Assembly: GCF_001522545.3 (NCBI RefSeq)
Contig: NC_031778.1
Location: forward strand, 23,658,943 to 23,722,942
Length of the DNA: 64,000 nt
Reading direction: 5' to 3'
Source of the DNA: Parus major
Taxonomy: Eukaryota; Chordata; Aves; Passeriformes; Paridae
The first letter of the stretch is position 1; each line of letters starts with the position of its first letter. A model generated the notes under the pieces. It was not told where the DNA came from. It worked only from the letters and a program-made list of their open reading frames with translations, and searched no databases. Position numbers and translations under genes: made by a program. Positions 58,401-64,000 of the stretch are shown here, one piece after another.

Positions 58401-59458
58401 AAGACTAAAAGGTGCTGATTTTACAAGGAGTAAACACAAAAATATATTGAAACAACATTTATCAACATTCCCAACCTCTTCTCACAGCAATTAAATAAAA
58501 ATTAAAAGCAATTGACTGATTACAGGACTTGGGGAAGAAGATGGGGGATGATCTCATAAATGCCTGGGATGACCAAGACTTAAATAAAGCCAGGAAAGAA
58601 CTTAATTCTGTATTTAGGATTGTAAGAGACACAAAAATATTAAATCTCTTTTGTTCCTTATGAACAACTTGCAGCTTCAATCTAAAATCCAGCCCTGAAT
58701 GGTGGATATTTAAATTTAATAATGTCACAGACCTTTGATAAGCTTTGGAAAATTTTGGAGCCCAGGTCACGATGATCTACAACCCCCAGTTATCTTTTGT
58801 ACATCTCCCAGGTGTGAAATTAAAAAATGAGATGTGATCGATGGCAGCAGAATACACAAATTGTGCTTTTGAGGTCAGGGCTGTCACATCCATTTCATAA
58901 TTACATGCTTCAAAGATTTATTAAAAGTTCTGGAGAACAAGGAATGTATTGGAAGAGAGACAATGCAAAAGGCTGGATGGATTTTGGGGGAAAAAAAAAA
59001 AAATACATCAGCAATGTGAGGAGCTTCCTCACAACAGAGAGCTTCCAGAGGGGGGGGAAAATAAAATATATATAACACACATGTACTGATTTAGAACAAT
59101 GCTAAAAAATAAAGAAAATTGAAAAAAAAAAATAAACAAAACCAAATATTTGAGAGCACAGAATGAAGTTTCAGTAGCAGCAGGAGCCAGAGGATAAACA
59201 TGAGGTTTTAGTGTAAAAAATGGCTCATTTTTATTTCCTTAAAGGGCTTTACTAAGTGCCAAAGATGATGCAAACCAATTTAATCTTCACCTGAAATTTA
59301 AGTGAACTGCGGAGAACGGGATCGGCATCCACCAAACACAAAGGGATAAAATCCCACCTGACAGCACAAAAATGAAGCCAATTTTTGAGGATTCTCATTT
59401 ACTCACCAGCTGCCTCCAGCACCAGCTGCAGCCTGGCTTTGGCCTGTTCAGCAGGAGT
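22401..59458 (-). CDS. RSRC1: RSRC1, SR-related splicing protein, 3' half (last five coding exons)
   Basis: Five minus-strand exons (59407-59458, 35834-35902, 24139-24245, 23148-23294, 22401-22493) join in frame into 155 residues ending SPVA and TGA. They match the C-terminal half of human RSRC1 (334 residues): [37 protein letters not shown] in part, [41 protein letters not shown], and the nearly invariant end [13 protein letters not shown]. The Glu/Lys/Ala-rich segment is the known coiled-coil region. RSRC1 (SRrp53) is a nuclear SR-related protein acting in constitutive and alternative splicing, including 3' splice site choice. Its N-terminal RS domain is encoded by exons beyond 64000, so this entry is partial. 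The segment between KEVKK and the IPTAIKY block is poorly conserved and Ala/Glu-rich. MLF1 lies downstream on the same strand, as in human. Confidence 0.95.
22640..22690 (-). mobile_element. CR1 tail fragment
   Basis: Diverged antisense CR1 tail (agtttggcttgggaggggtc). Confidence 0.45.
23031..23140. repeat. (ATTCT)n/(ATATT)n microsatellite
   Basis: Five or six TTCTA units, then about 16 uninterrupted ATATT units. On the transcript strand this is an AATAT run starting about 6 nt after the splice donor GT of the preceding exon. Uninterrupted units suggest high polymorphism. Confidence 0.95.
23148..23294 (-). CDS. RSRC1: RSRC1 exon, second from last coding
   Basis: 147 nt, phase 0 at both ends, acceptor tctttttcag, donor gtgagtg. 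The first 30 codons give an Ala/Glu/Pro-rich variable linker, the last 17 the conserved [17 protein letters not shown]. An ATATT microsatellite starts about 6 bp beyond the donor GT. Confidence 0.95.
23295..24138 (-). other. RSRC1 intron with donor-proximal minisatellite
   Basis: 844 bp intron; its first 95 nt in transcript order are the 20-bp minisatellite. No other feature is recognised. Confidence 0.85.
24043..24140. repeat. 20-bp minisatellite spanning an RSRC1 splice donor
   Basis: About five copies of a unit gggaaatgtcccttttggaa. The unit nearest the exon carries the donor: on the transcript strand gtacatttccc replaces the ggacatttccc of the other copies. The array therefore grew from the exon edge or has fixed one unit as a splice site. 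Confidence 0.9.
24139..24245 (-). CDS. RSRC1: RSRC1 exon, third from last coding
   Basis: 107 nt, acceptor ctgtgcag, donor gtacat. Encodes [20 protein letters not shown] then [16 protein letters not shown]. The exon holds ten CpG dinucleotides, far more than the neighbouring exons, and is flanked by tandem repeats on both sides: a 20-bp minisatellite that includes the donor, and a 9-bp repeat ending about 17 bp before the acceptor. Confidence 0.95.
24258..24338. repeat. 9-bp minisatellite before an RSRC1 acceptor
   Basis: Eight or so imperfect units tttatggca or tttatggga. On the transcript strand they lie within 100 nt upstream of the acceptor and offer several copies of branch-point-like ATAAAT sequence. 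Confidence 0.85.
24517..24842 (+). mobile_element. CR1 LINE 3' fragment (long copy)
   Basis: About 325 bp of CR1 3' region ending ccttccaacccaaaccatcc. It shares an extended block with the copies at 30743-31090 (opposite strand) and 54518-54858, so all three look like the same, less diverged subfamily. Confidence 0.85.
25655..25885. repeat. AT-rich (TATA)n microsatellite
   Basis: Mixed tatata, ataaaata and tatgta runs in an almost purely A/T stretch. Confidence 0.9.
27045..27110. repeat. 15-bp GC-rich tandem repeat
   Basis: Four imperfect copies of a unit like ggagattcccccc(gg) and ggagatccccccgg. First part of the 27-28 kb minisatellite cluster. Confidence 0.8.
27253..27345. repeat. 12/24-bp tandem repeat
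   Basis: Alternating units cgggatattctc and cgggatatttcc, about 7.5 units of 12 bp. Confidence 0.9.
27462..27874. repeat. 15-bp minisatellite, about 27 units
   Basis: Units of the form aggatccatccctac with variants (gcaggaccc, gagggaccc). The unit length is a multiple of three and lacks stop codons, so long false reading frames run through it on both strands. Confidence 0.95.
27858..27981. repeat. 19-bp minisatellite, about 6 units
   Basis: Units ggacccatcccggatttca that follow directly from the end of the 15-bp array and share its ggacccatccc core. Confidence 0.95.
28862..28900. repeat. 9-bp tandem repeat
   Basis: Four copies of gaattttgt or close variants. Confidence 0.8.
28985..29310. 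promoter_or_regulatory. Possible conserved non-coding element
   Basis: Repeat-free intron sequence with several homeodomain cores (CTAATTGATAG, CCATTAATCAAGG). No alignment is available; conservation is inferred from sequence character only. Confidence 0.2.
30198..30362. repeat. Pyrimidine-rich tandem repeat
   Basis: Imperfect units of about 23-26 bp built from tttatttcccccatacatcc and variants, six or seven copies. Confidence 0.8.
30743..31090 (-). mobile_element. CR1 LINE 3' fragment (long copy)
   Basis: Tail gaatggtttgggtgggaagg at the left end, then cactgtcccaggctgctcca and the extended block shared with the copies at 24.5 and 54.5 kb. Confidence 0.85.
32048..32095 (+). mobile_element. 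CR1 tail fragment
   Basis: Short tail: gtctcttccagctcaggata then ttctgtgg. Confidence 0.45.
32283..32320 (-). mobile_element. CR1 tail fragment
   Basis: Very short antisense tail with ccatggaatggtttggaggg. Confidence 0.4.
32490..32960. promoter_or_regulatory. Possible conserved non-coding element
   Basis: Repeat-free stretch of balanced composition that retains CpGs (near 32830-32875) and carries several homeodomain-like cores. Looks unlike the surrounding AT-rich intron. Not verified by alignment. Confidence 0.2.
34255..34330 (+). mobile_element. CR1 tail fragment
   Basis: Contains cacaggttggaatcgatggg and a tail ccaatctcagtgatcccatg, a diverged CR1 end. Confidence 0.5.
34521..34681. repeat. 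About 40-bp minisatellite
   Basis: Four units, the first partial, of a sequence containing ttggaattctgaatccattt and gggacataaaccttac. Confidence 0.9.
35512..35566 (-). mobile_element. CR1 tail fragment
   Basis: cagaatggtttgggttggaa plus gggaccttaaag. Lies about 270 bp past the donor of the 69-nt RSRC1 exon. Confidence 0.7.
35834..35902 (-). CDS. RSRC1: RSRC1 exon, fourth from last coding
   Basis: 69 nt with acceptor tttctag and donor gtgagg. Encodes the charged coiled-coil stretch [20 protein letters not shown] and EE, aligned to human with a single visible change (Ser for Asn). It is purine-rich, in the style of an exon with splicing enhancers. The exon length is a multiple of three, so skipping would keep the frame. 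Confidence 0.95.
35955..36165 (-). mobile_element. CR1 LINE 3' fragment
   Basis: Tail catggaaaggtttggtttgg, then tgtcccaggctgctccagcc and further 3' CR1 sequence. Starts about 50 bp from an RSRC1 acceptor. Confidence 0.8.
37440..37740. promoter_or_regulatory. Possible conserved non-coding element
   Basis: Repeat-free stretch with an octamer-type ATGCAAAC at 37611-37618, homeodomain cores (GTAATTGTAG, CTCATTAGG) and retained CpGs. Enhancer function is inferred only. Confidence 0.25.
38175..38262 (-). mobile_element. Diverged CR1 fragment
   Basis: cccagaatgggccaggctgg and following sequence match an older CR1-type end. Lies directly before the polypyrimidine tract. Confidence 0.5.
38268..38598. 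repeat. 330-bp polypyrimidine (TTC/TCC)n tract
   Basis: The + strand is almost purely C and T (cttcttcctcttcttctcc type). The transcript strand is GAA/GGA-rich. All six frames stay open here because TTC, CTT, TCC, GAA, AAG and GGA are sense codons. Mirror symmetry in such tracts favours triplex (H-)DNA. Confidence 0.95.
38605..38634. repeat. (TTA)n microsatellite
   Basis: Seven or so ttattattatt units directly after the polypyrimidine tract. Confidence 0.9.
38738..38803 (+). mobile_element. CR1 tail fragment
   Basis: ggttggatttgatggcctga, then ttttccaacctaaacaattc: an older CR1 3' end. Confidence 0.65.
39610..40184. repeat. 166-bp inverted repeat with 243-bp spacer
   Basis: The arm 39610-39775 is the reverse complement of 40019-40184 with about five mismatches (about 97% identity). 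The inner ends carry a CR1-like tail (agagggtttttccagcccca). The arms are far more alike than any two CR1 copies in this window. Confidence 0.92.
40960..41300. promoter_or_regulatory. Possible conserved non-coding element
   Basis: Repeat-free stretch with the interrupted palindrome ATTGAT-A-ATCAAT at 41068-41080, a nearby CAATTAG core, and several other ATTA cores. This is the style of vertebrate developmental enhancers; not tested by alignment. Confidence 0.3.
41423..41735. repeat. Direct duplication of a 110-bp element
   Basis: The segment 41423-41547 recurs at 41623-41735. Shared core: gatgaaaa-gccgtgcccccc, ggcaaattaattctatggtc, agaacaattaggaatata, caaacttgttc, then ccaagatat. Copy two has a 9-10 bp deletion and a few substitutions. 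The starts are exactly 200 bp apart. Confidence 0.92.
42945..43205 (-). mobile_element. CR1 LINE 3' fragment
   Basis: Tail ggctggaaaagccctctaag, then catcaagtccaagtgttgat and, at the far end, cagtgcaacttgaggccatt, all CR1 3' sequence in antisense. Confidence 0.8.
43545..43602 (+). mobile_element. CR1 fragment
   Basis: ctgggctagtgggaggtgtc and neighbours match the CR1 3' block. Confidence 0.5.
44690..45250. promoter_or_regulatory. Possible conserved non-coding element
   Basis: Repeat-free stretch with retained CpGs in an AT-rich intron. No coding match on either strand. Low-confidence enhancer candidate. Confidence 0.2.
46050..46195 (-). mobile_element. CR1 fragment, left half of a head-to-head pair
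   Basis: cagaatggtttgggttggga tail at the left, cccaggctgctccaagcccc inside. Abuts a plus-oriented CR1 end at about 46203. Confidence 0.85.
46203..46270 (+). mobile_element. CR1 tail, right half of a head-to-head pair
   Basis: gaactggatggtctctaagg then catccaactcaaaccatttg. Its end is complementary to the start of the left copy, so a fold-back is possible. Confidence 0.8.
47311..47366 (-). mobile_element. CR1 tail fragment
   Basis: tcattaaggttggaaaagac then cttcaaggccatccagtcc, a well-known CR1 end variant. Confidence 0.75.
47976..48128. repeat. (AAT)n microsatellite with nested repeats
   Basis: Runs of aataat with interruptions; the motif attgggaaata recurs three times (near 47979, 48096 and 48118), indicating segmental slippage. 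Confidence 0.9.
49805..49858 (+). mobile_element. CR1 tail fragment
   Basis: Ends ttttccaaccttcatgattc catg: a short, diverged CR1 tail. Confidence 0.5.
50598..50716 (+). mobile_element. CR1 3' fragment
   Basis: gcactggatgggatttaagg then cttcccacccaaaccagtct. Faces the opposite copy at 50847. Confidence 0.75.
50847..50962 (-). mobile_element. CR1 3' fragment
   Basis: caggatggttggggttggaa tail and cactgtcccaggctgctcca block. Confidence 0.8.
51860..52330. promoter_or_regulatory. Best candidate conserved non-coding element
   Basis: 470 bp free of repeats and dense in homeodomain and POU-like cores: CATTAATCAG, ATGCATTTCAT, TTTGCATGATAA, and a perfect inverted pair TAATCA-gcgct-TGATTA at 52236-52252. 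This density is typical of vertebrate enhancers of developmental genes. The neighbour of RSRC1 in other vertebrates is the homeobox gene SHOX2. Function is inferred. Confidence 0.35.
52607..52768 (-). mobile_element. CR1 3' fragment
   Basis: catttgggttggaagggact tail, then cactgtcccaggctgctcca and cacttccagggatccagggg. Confidence 0.85.
53087..53118. repeat. 11-bp tandem repeat
   Basis: Three copies of tgggaattcct or variants. Confidence 0.8.
54518..54858 (+). mobile_element. CR1 LINE 3' fragment (long copy)
   Basis: Same extended block as the copies at 24.5 and 30.7 kb, ending tccttacaccccaaaccagt. With the copy at 30.7 kb it forms an inverted pair flanking the 69-nt RSRC1 exon. Confidence 0.85.
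56780..57300. promoter_or_regulatory. Possible conserved non-coding element
   Basis: Repeat-free, CpG-retaining stretch in an AT-rich intron, with GGCCTAATTACAG near 56995. Listed as a low-confidence enhancer candidate. Confidence 0.2.
57845..57985 (+). mobile_element. CR1 3' fragment
   Basis: gagaagctgtggctgcccct, gacagtgggaggtgtccctg, then cagcccaaaccattccagga. Confidence 0.85.
59407..59458 (-). CDS. RSRC1: RSRC1 exon, fifth from last coding
   Basis: 52 nt with acceptor ctcttgcag and donor gtgagt. Encodes [17 protein letters not shown] plus one base, aligned to [17 protein letters not shown] of human RSRC1. Starts in phase 0 and ends in phase 1. Confidence 0.93.
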
Positions 59459-62400
59459 CTGCAAGAGAGGATGGATCAGCTCCCAGCTGCTTGGACATTG
59501 CCCACTCCAGCTCCACCATTCCCACCCTCCGAGAGCTCCCCACTCCGTACCCGCCAGCCAGAGGGATTCCCACACTGGAATCGTGTCCAGGGAGGAATTG
59601 TCAAAGCAATCATCAGGACTGACCCCAAACACTGTCCCCACGAGGTGACCGAGCCACACCCAGCTCCTCCCCGACCCCGAACCCCGCCCGGCTCCTGGTG
59701 ACCCCGTTCCACACGGAACGCGCCAAAACCGGGTTTAACGCGATTAATACGGTGATTCTTCCCACTTTCCCCTCTCCTGAAGGTATTGCTGCACATCTGC
59801 TGGCTTGAGGAGCACGGTGCTGGCTCTGGCCCCGCTATGCTAACGAGGCCCAGTGATGCTGCACTGTGTCCAATGTGTTTCTAAACGTGGAGCCACTCCA
59901 ACGCCGCCGCAGCTGAATTGAGACACAAACCCCATTTGTCACGGAGTTCAGAAGTTCATTATTTCTGGAAGTGTCTGAGAAGTTTGGGAGGTACAAACAA
60001 AACCTGACGGGAATTTTTGGTGGTTTTGAGGCTTAGGAAACCCTTCTCAAGATCCTAAACACCTGCAATGGGGAATTTTAAACAGGAAAATAAAGACAAG
60101 AGAAGCTGGGGCTGGTCCTGGATCCCTGGAAGTGTCCAAGGCCAGGCTGGACACTGGGGCTTGGAGCAGCCTGGGATATTGGGAGGTGTCCCTGCCCACA
60201 GCTGGGGATGGGATGGGATTTAAGATCTCTTCCAACCCAAACCATTCCAGGATTCCGTGGTTTTAATTGGGCAGAGCTCTTTACTGTCAATGTCCCAACT
60301 GGTTGGGATGCTCCGCACTGAGGAGAGGCTGACAATGACACAACAATTCCATTTCTAAACACTGCTCCTTCCAATAGGAGAGATGCTGCATTAAAATGAG
60401 ATTTAAATGAAGATCCAGATTTTGCTTGTACAGAGATCTGTTATTTTTAGTTCAGATTTTTGCTGTTTCCATAAACCCAGAATTACTGGGCAGAATTTAT
60501 TATTATAGCTGCAGTATGGATCCTACCATCAGACCTGACCACTAAGCCCAGTGGCAGCAAGAAATATATTGAAATTTATCATAAATTATCTTCCCATTTC
60601 TTCTTCTTGCCATGAACTAATCACTGCAATCTGTTCTGGCATCTTAAGTATGTCACAGGAGGAAAGGAAGGAGAGGAAGGGAAAGATCTGCTTTTTATCC
60701 AGAGCCAACTTGCCCAGTTCAGTTTCACAGAAGCTTTACTTGGGTTTGGTTTTCTCCATTCCATGACAACAGTAAATTTAAAAAAAAACTCCACCAGGAT
60801 TAGTTGGATTTGGCAAAATTTTGCAGGACAAGCAGAGAAGGAAAAGTGTTTGGTGTCAAACACCACCTGTGCTCACGTCTGCACATGAGCAGCCCAAGCC
60901 TTTGTGCAGCTCATGCATCAGGTGGGCTCTGGCATCTCAAAATACCATTTCCTGTTCCTGCAGCAATTATCCAGAACAGATAATTAACCAAAACCCCCTG
61001 GATCTTTTCTTGCTGGCCACACCACCACCACTGCTCAGCACCCCTAGGGTGAAGAAGGATGTTCCACTGGCAGTTTAAGGATATTTGTGTCAGCACCACC
61101 ACACCCACAAGAATTCCATGAAAGATCCAATGCCAAGCAGGATCCAGAGGAGAAGAAGGGAAGCAACAGCAGCTGTACAAACGTCACTCCAGCACTAAAC
61201 ACAACTCCACAGCCAATCCTGCTGCTCTGAGGAGCTCCAAACACCTTTTCCCACTCCTCCCCATGGAGTTGTGTCTTGATGTAAGGGAGGGAAGACCCAA
61301 ATTCCTCTTTGAGTCAGCAATATCCCACTGGGGCAGCCCAGGCTGTTGCTCTGGAGGCAGCTTCCCCTTTGCCCTCGCCCCAGGTGTTCCACAGGCGTCT
61401 TCTCCTGCCAGAGAACTCGGCACAGCCACCTCGGCATCAATCAATAAGCCCTAACCAAGGAGTGAAAGAATGATTGTGAAATAAAGGTGACTGGCTTGGC
61501 CCCAGAAAACATCTCTCCAACTGGTGGATGAGGCCAGCACTTGGAGAAAAAAAAAAAAAGAGAGAGGATTTCAGCTGAAAACCACAATTAGAGCCTGAAA
61601 CAAGCTGGGAGCGATGTGTGAGAACAAGCAGCTACCCGAGGTCAGTATTGATTTAGGGGACCATTAAGTGGAAAAATTCAGCAAGACCCTCAGGAAACTT
61701 CAAAATGGTAAAATGACTGGTGGAGGAAACATTACCAAGAGTGATGTCGAGCAAAATAAACCCTTGTACTTTCCTGATGGTCTTAAGTGTAACACAGAAG
61801 GAAAAGAATTCAAAGAGAGAAGGAGGAAAAATAGAAGTATTTCTAGTGCCAGCTGCTGAAGGAGCCCACTAACTGTAAAAGCAGGAGAGGAATTCCCTAA
61901 AATTCCTTAACAAGCACACTGTGAAATGACCTGAGGTCATCCCCAGCAATGAATTTTGCATGTGTCCAAAAGTGTCTGGTGAGACACTGGAATCTCAGTT
62001 CAGAAAAGGATGGTATTCCCTAGGACACCAGAAATACCCCTGTGATTAATAACAGCTTTTATAATATTTAAGTAAAACTTGGATTAGAGCATTCAATTTT
62101 TAATGGCAGCTGATTTATGAAGATGCAGCACATCCTTAACTTGTATTTCTTTGAGGTTCATCCACTGCATTCCAACACTACTCCTTTCATAAACAGTTAT
62201 TTTAATAAAAATATACTTAACCAGTCTCACAACTTGAAATTTGGTGGATTTTGTGTAAAAATCCTCACACAACTTGCTCGTCACTCACAGCTGCAGGAAA
62301 CCAGTGCTGAGTGTGATGGGCAGCTCCAGAAATTCCAGGAGAGCCATGGTTGGCTTCCCAAATATTCCATTCCAGGGGAGAGTCAGCTTCTCAATTAATT

Positions 62401-64000
62401 AATAGATTAGAACACTTTAATTCAGCTTTAGAATGTATTTTTAAAATTATTCCTGCTGTTTGGGATGAATGGCAAATGTTCTTGACAGAGGAAACAATAC
62501 TGAAGTGAAAACTTGAGAACACAGAGGGAAAAAATTTGAGGAAGGTGAAGTTCATAAAGAGAGTCCAAGTTTCTGCTGGAGCCAGGCACTGGGAATATTG
62601 TGGAGCAGAGCATGTGGCTCTTGGCAGCACTGGAAAACTTTTATCCCAGGATTCCAGCAGCTCATGACACTGCAGCATTTCTGAGTGGCAATGTTGCCTT
62701 CTTGAATTTTTATCTTTATGGAATTTGATGTGGAAAATGTCTGATATGAGCAAAAAATGGACAGGTTCCACTGCTCCTGCTCATCCCTGACAATGCTGGG
62801 GTAAAATTTATCTACAGGACTTTTTTTGCTTTAAAACATCAGGATAAAAGCCCAGCAAACTCCTGGTGAAGATGATCAATTTTGGGGGGTTTGAATACAA
62901 ACCAGGAAAACCTGCTCTCTGAAACTATAATTCTGTGTTTGATTTCCAGGTGAAAATTGGAAATGGAAAATGAAATCCACTGTGGATCTTCCCATGTCAT
63001 TTCCCAGGGTTCAAATTCCTCTGGATTCAAGTGGAGATAGTAAAATCCCAGTTTAAAAAAAATTCCCAGAAAGCAAAATCCAAACAATACCCAAGGAGTC
63101 AGTAAATAAACACTACTTAATTCCACATCAGAGCACAAATCCATCCTCCTGCTTTAACTCCAGCCTCCCATCCCTTTCCTGGGGATGTTTATCCGACCTT
63201 TCCCAATGCCTGATGAGCTCAAAAAAAAGGTTAAGGAGAAGAGTAACATGAAAAAGAGTGAACAAAACACACATTCCCCAGTTGTCTGAGGAGCTGGCTG
63301 CCCAAAACCACTGGGAATAATTCCAAGGTGGGTCAGAAACCTACAGCAAATCTTTGGAATGAATTCCAGGAAAAATAAAAGTCAGCAAGGCTGGGAATAC
63401 AAGAGAAATTCCCAAGTGGAATGAGGGCTAAGAGAGGTTGTGGTTGGGATGAAGGGAATTGTTTAGCAGGGATAAATCCAGGGGTTCTGGTATTACATGG
63501 ATGGAATTCACTGGGAGGTGTAAAAGGAAACCAAATCCCATTCAGGGCTTGCCTAAGTGGTTGTTCCCTGGAGAAACAGCCACATCACAGGAGCCCATTC
63601 CATCACCCCTCACACATCCAGGGGTGGGGGATCCAGGGGCTTGGCAAGAGCAGCTCCTGTTTTCATGGAAGTGCCAAAGGTTGTGATCCAGGTCCTGTGT
63701 AAGGCAAATCCCACTTCTCCCGAGCATCCCTGCCTGCTCCTGTGGAGCTGGAATGGTGTTCCAGCTGCAAGGGGGATGTGGGAATGGAAATCCAGTATTT
63801 TGGGATACCTGAGCAGCTGGAGTGGTAACGACAGCCCAGAGTGGGATAAATGCAATTCCCACTGGGAGAACTTCTCTGCCTTGCTGCATTCCCAAAAAAC
63901 AGCTCTGATTCAGGAAAATCCTGGTTTGGGCTTGTGGGCAGCAGAAAGGAGAACTGAAGGGTCAGCGATGGGAAGAGCCAAGGAAGAAATCGGACAGAGG
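59459..64000 (-). other. RSRC1 intron continuing past the right edge
   Basis: I looked on the minus strand for the preceding exon (expected peptide like NIKAGLEHL with a phase-0 donor) and found none, so the RS-domain exons lie beyond 64000. Contents: a CR1 piece near 60.1 kb, short A-rich runs and otherwise unremarkable sequence. Confidence 0.6.
60104..60256 (+). mobile_element. CR1 3' fragment
   Basis: tggatccctggaagtgtcca, gcttggagcagcctgggata, then tcttccaacccaaaccattc. Confidence 0.85.

Larger units (their letters stand above)
35903..59406 (-). other. RSRC1 23.5-kb intron
   Basis: Contains many CR1 pieces, a polypyrimidine tract (38.3 kb), an inverted repeat (39.6-40.2 kb), a duplicated element (41.4-41.7 kb), and several repeat-free stretches that may be enhancers (37.4, 41.0, 44.8, 51.9, 56.8 kb). 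The remaining parts (for example 43.9-44.7, 48.9-50.0, 53.2-54.4, 55.1-56.1, 58.2-59.4 kb) are AT-rich with nothing recognised. Confidence 0.8.

Noticed and set aside
61668..61859. 63-residue plus-strand frame with a basic C-terminus
   Set aside because: Not recognisably related to a known protein, on the strand opposite RSRC1, and without splice or start context. Treated as chance.
59459..64000. A sixth RSRC1 exon in the right part of the window
   Set aside because: No minus-strand peptide resembling the RS domain or the segment before PAEQAKARL, with fitting splice sites, was found.
1..64000. tRNA, rRNA, microRNA or snoRNA genes, and CRISPR arrays
   Set aside because: No cloverleaf, box C/D pair or regular spacer array was recognised by eye. 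Small intronic snoRNAs cannot be ruled out without a covariance-model search.

Overview
This is a vertebrate, almost certainly bird, nuclear window. The evidence is (i) two recognisable vertebrate genes split into short exons with good splice sites and (ii) about two dozen pieces of the CR1 LINE family (tails of the type 'gaatggtttgggttggaa' or its complement), the typical avian repeat. A songbird is likely, but this was not tested. There are no prokaryotic genes, no CRISPR array and no intact mobile element. I see no new molecular system. The value here lies in gene structure, promoter motifs and unusual repeat architecture.

Layout. All recognised genes read on the minus strand. MLF1 (myeloid leukaemia factor 1) is complete: seven coding exons between 1959 and 12467 join in frame into 287 residues. 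Its 3' UTR runs toward the left edge, and its first exon lies in a CpG island (about 12.0-13.0 kb) holding a CCAAT box, an E-box, a CRE-like palindrome, a perfect RFX X-box and three STAT-type palindromes. The next 9 kb (13-21.4 kb) are intergenic: CR1 pieces, a possible old LTR and otherwise unremarkable sequence.

From 21.4 kb to the right edge lies the 3' half of RSRC1 (arginine/serine-rich coiled-coil 1, an SR-related splicing protein). Its last five coding exons (59407-59458, 35834-35902, 24139-24245, 23148-23294, 22401-22493) join in frame into the C-terminal 155 residues. The RS-domain exons are upstream, beyond 64000. Introns of 11.6 and 23.5 kb carry CR1 pieces, minisatellites, an AT-rich microsatellite, a 330-bp polypyrimidine tract, a 166-bp inverted repeat, a 110-bp direct duplication, and several repeat-free stretches that look like conserved developmental enhancers. 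The order RSRC1 then MLF1 on one strand is the order known from human 3q25, where SHOX2 lies just beyond RSRC1.

Most notable points: the X-box in the MLF1 promoter (MLF1 is a multiciliated-cell gene), the coding 15-bp repeat in MLF1 exon 2, tandem repeats that start inside or next to RSRC1 splice donors, the inverted repeat at 39.6-40.2 kb, and the duplicated element at 41.4-41.7 kb.
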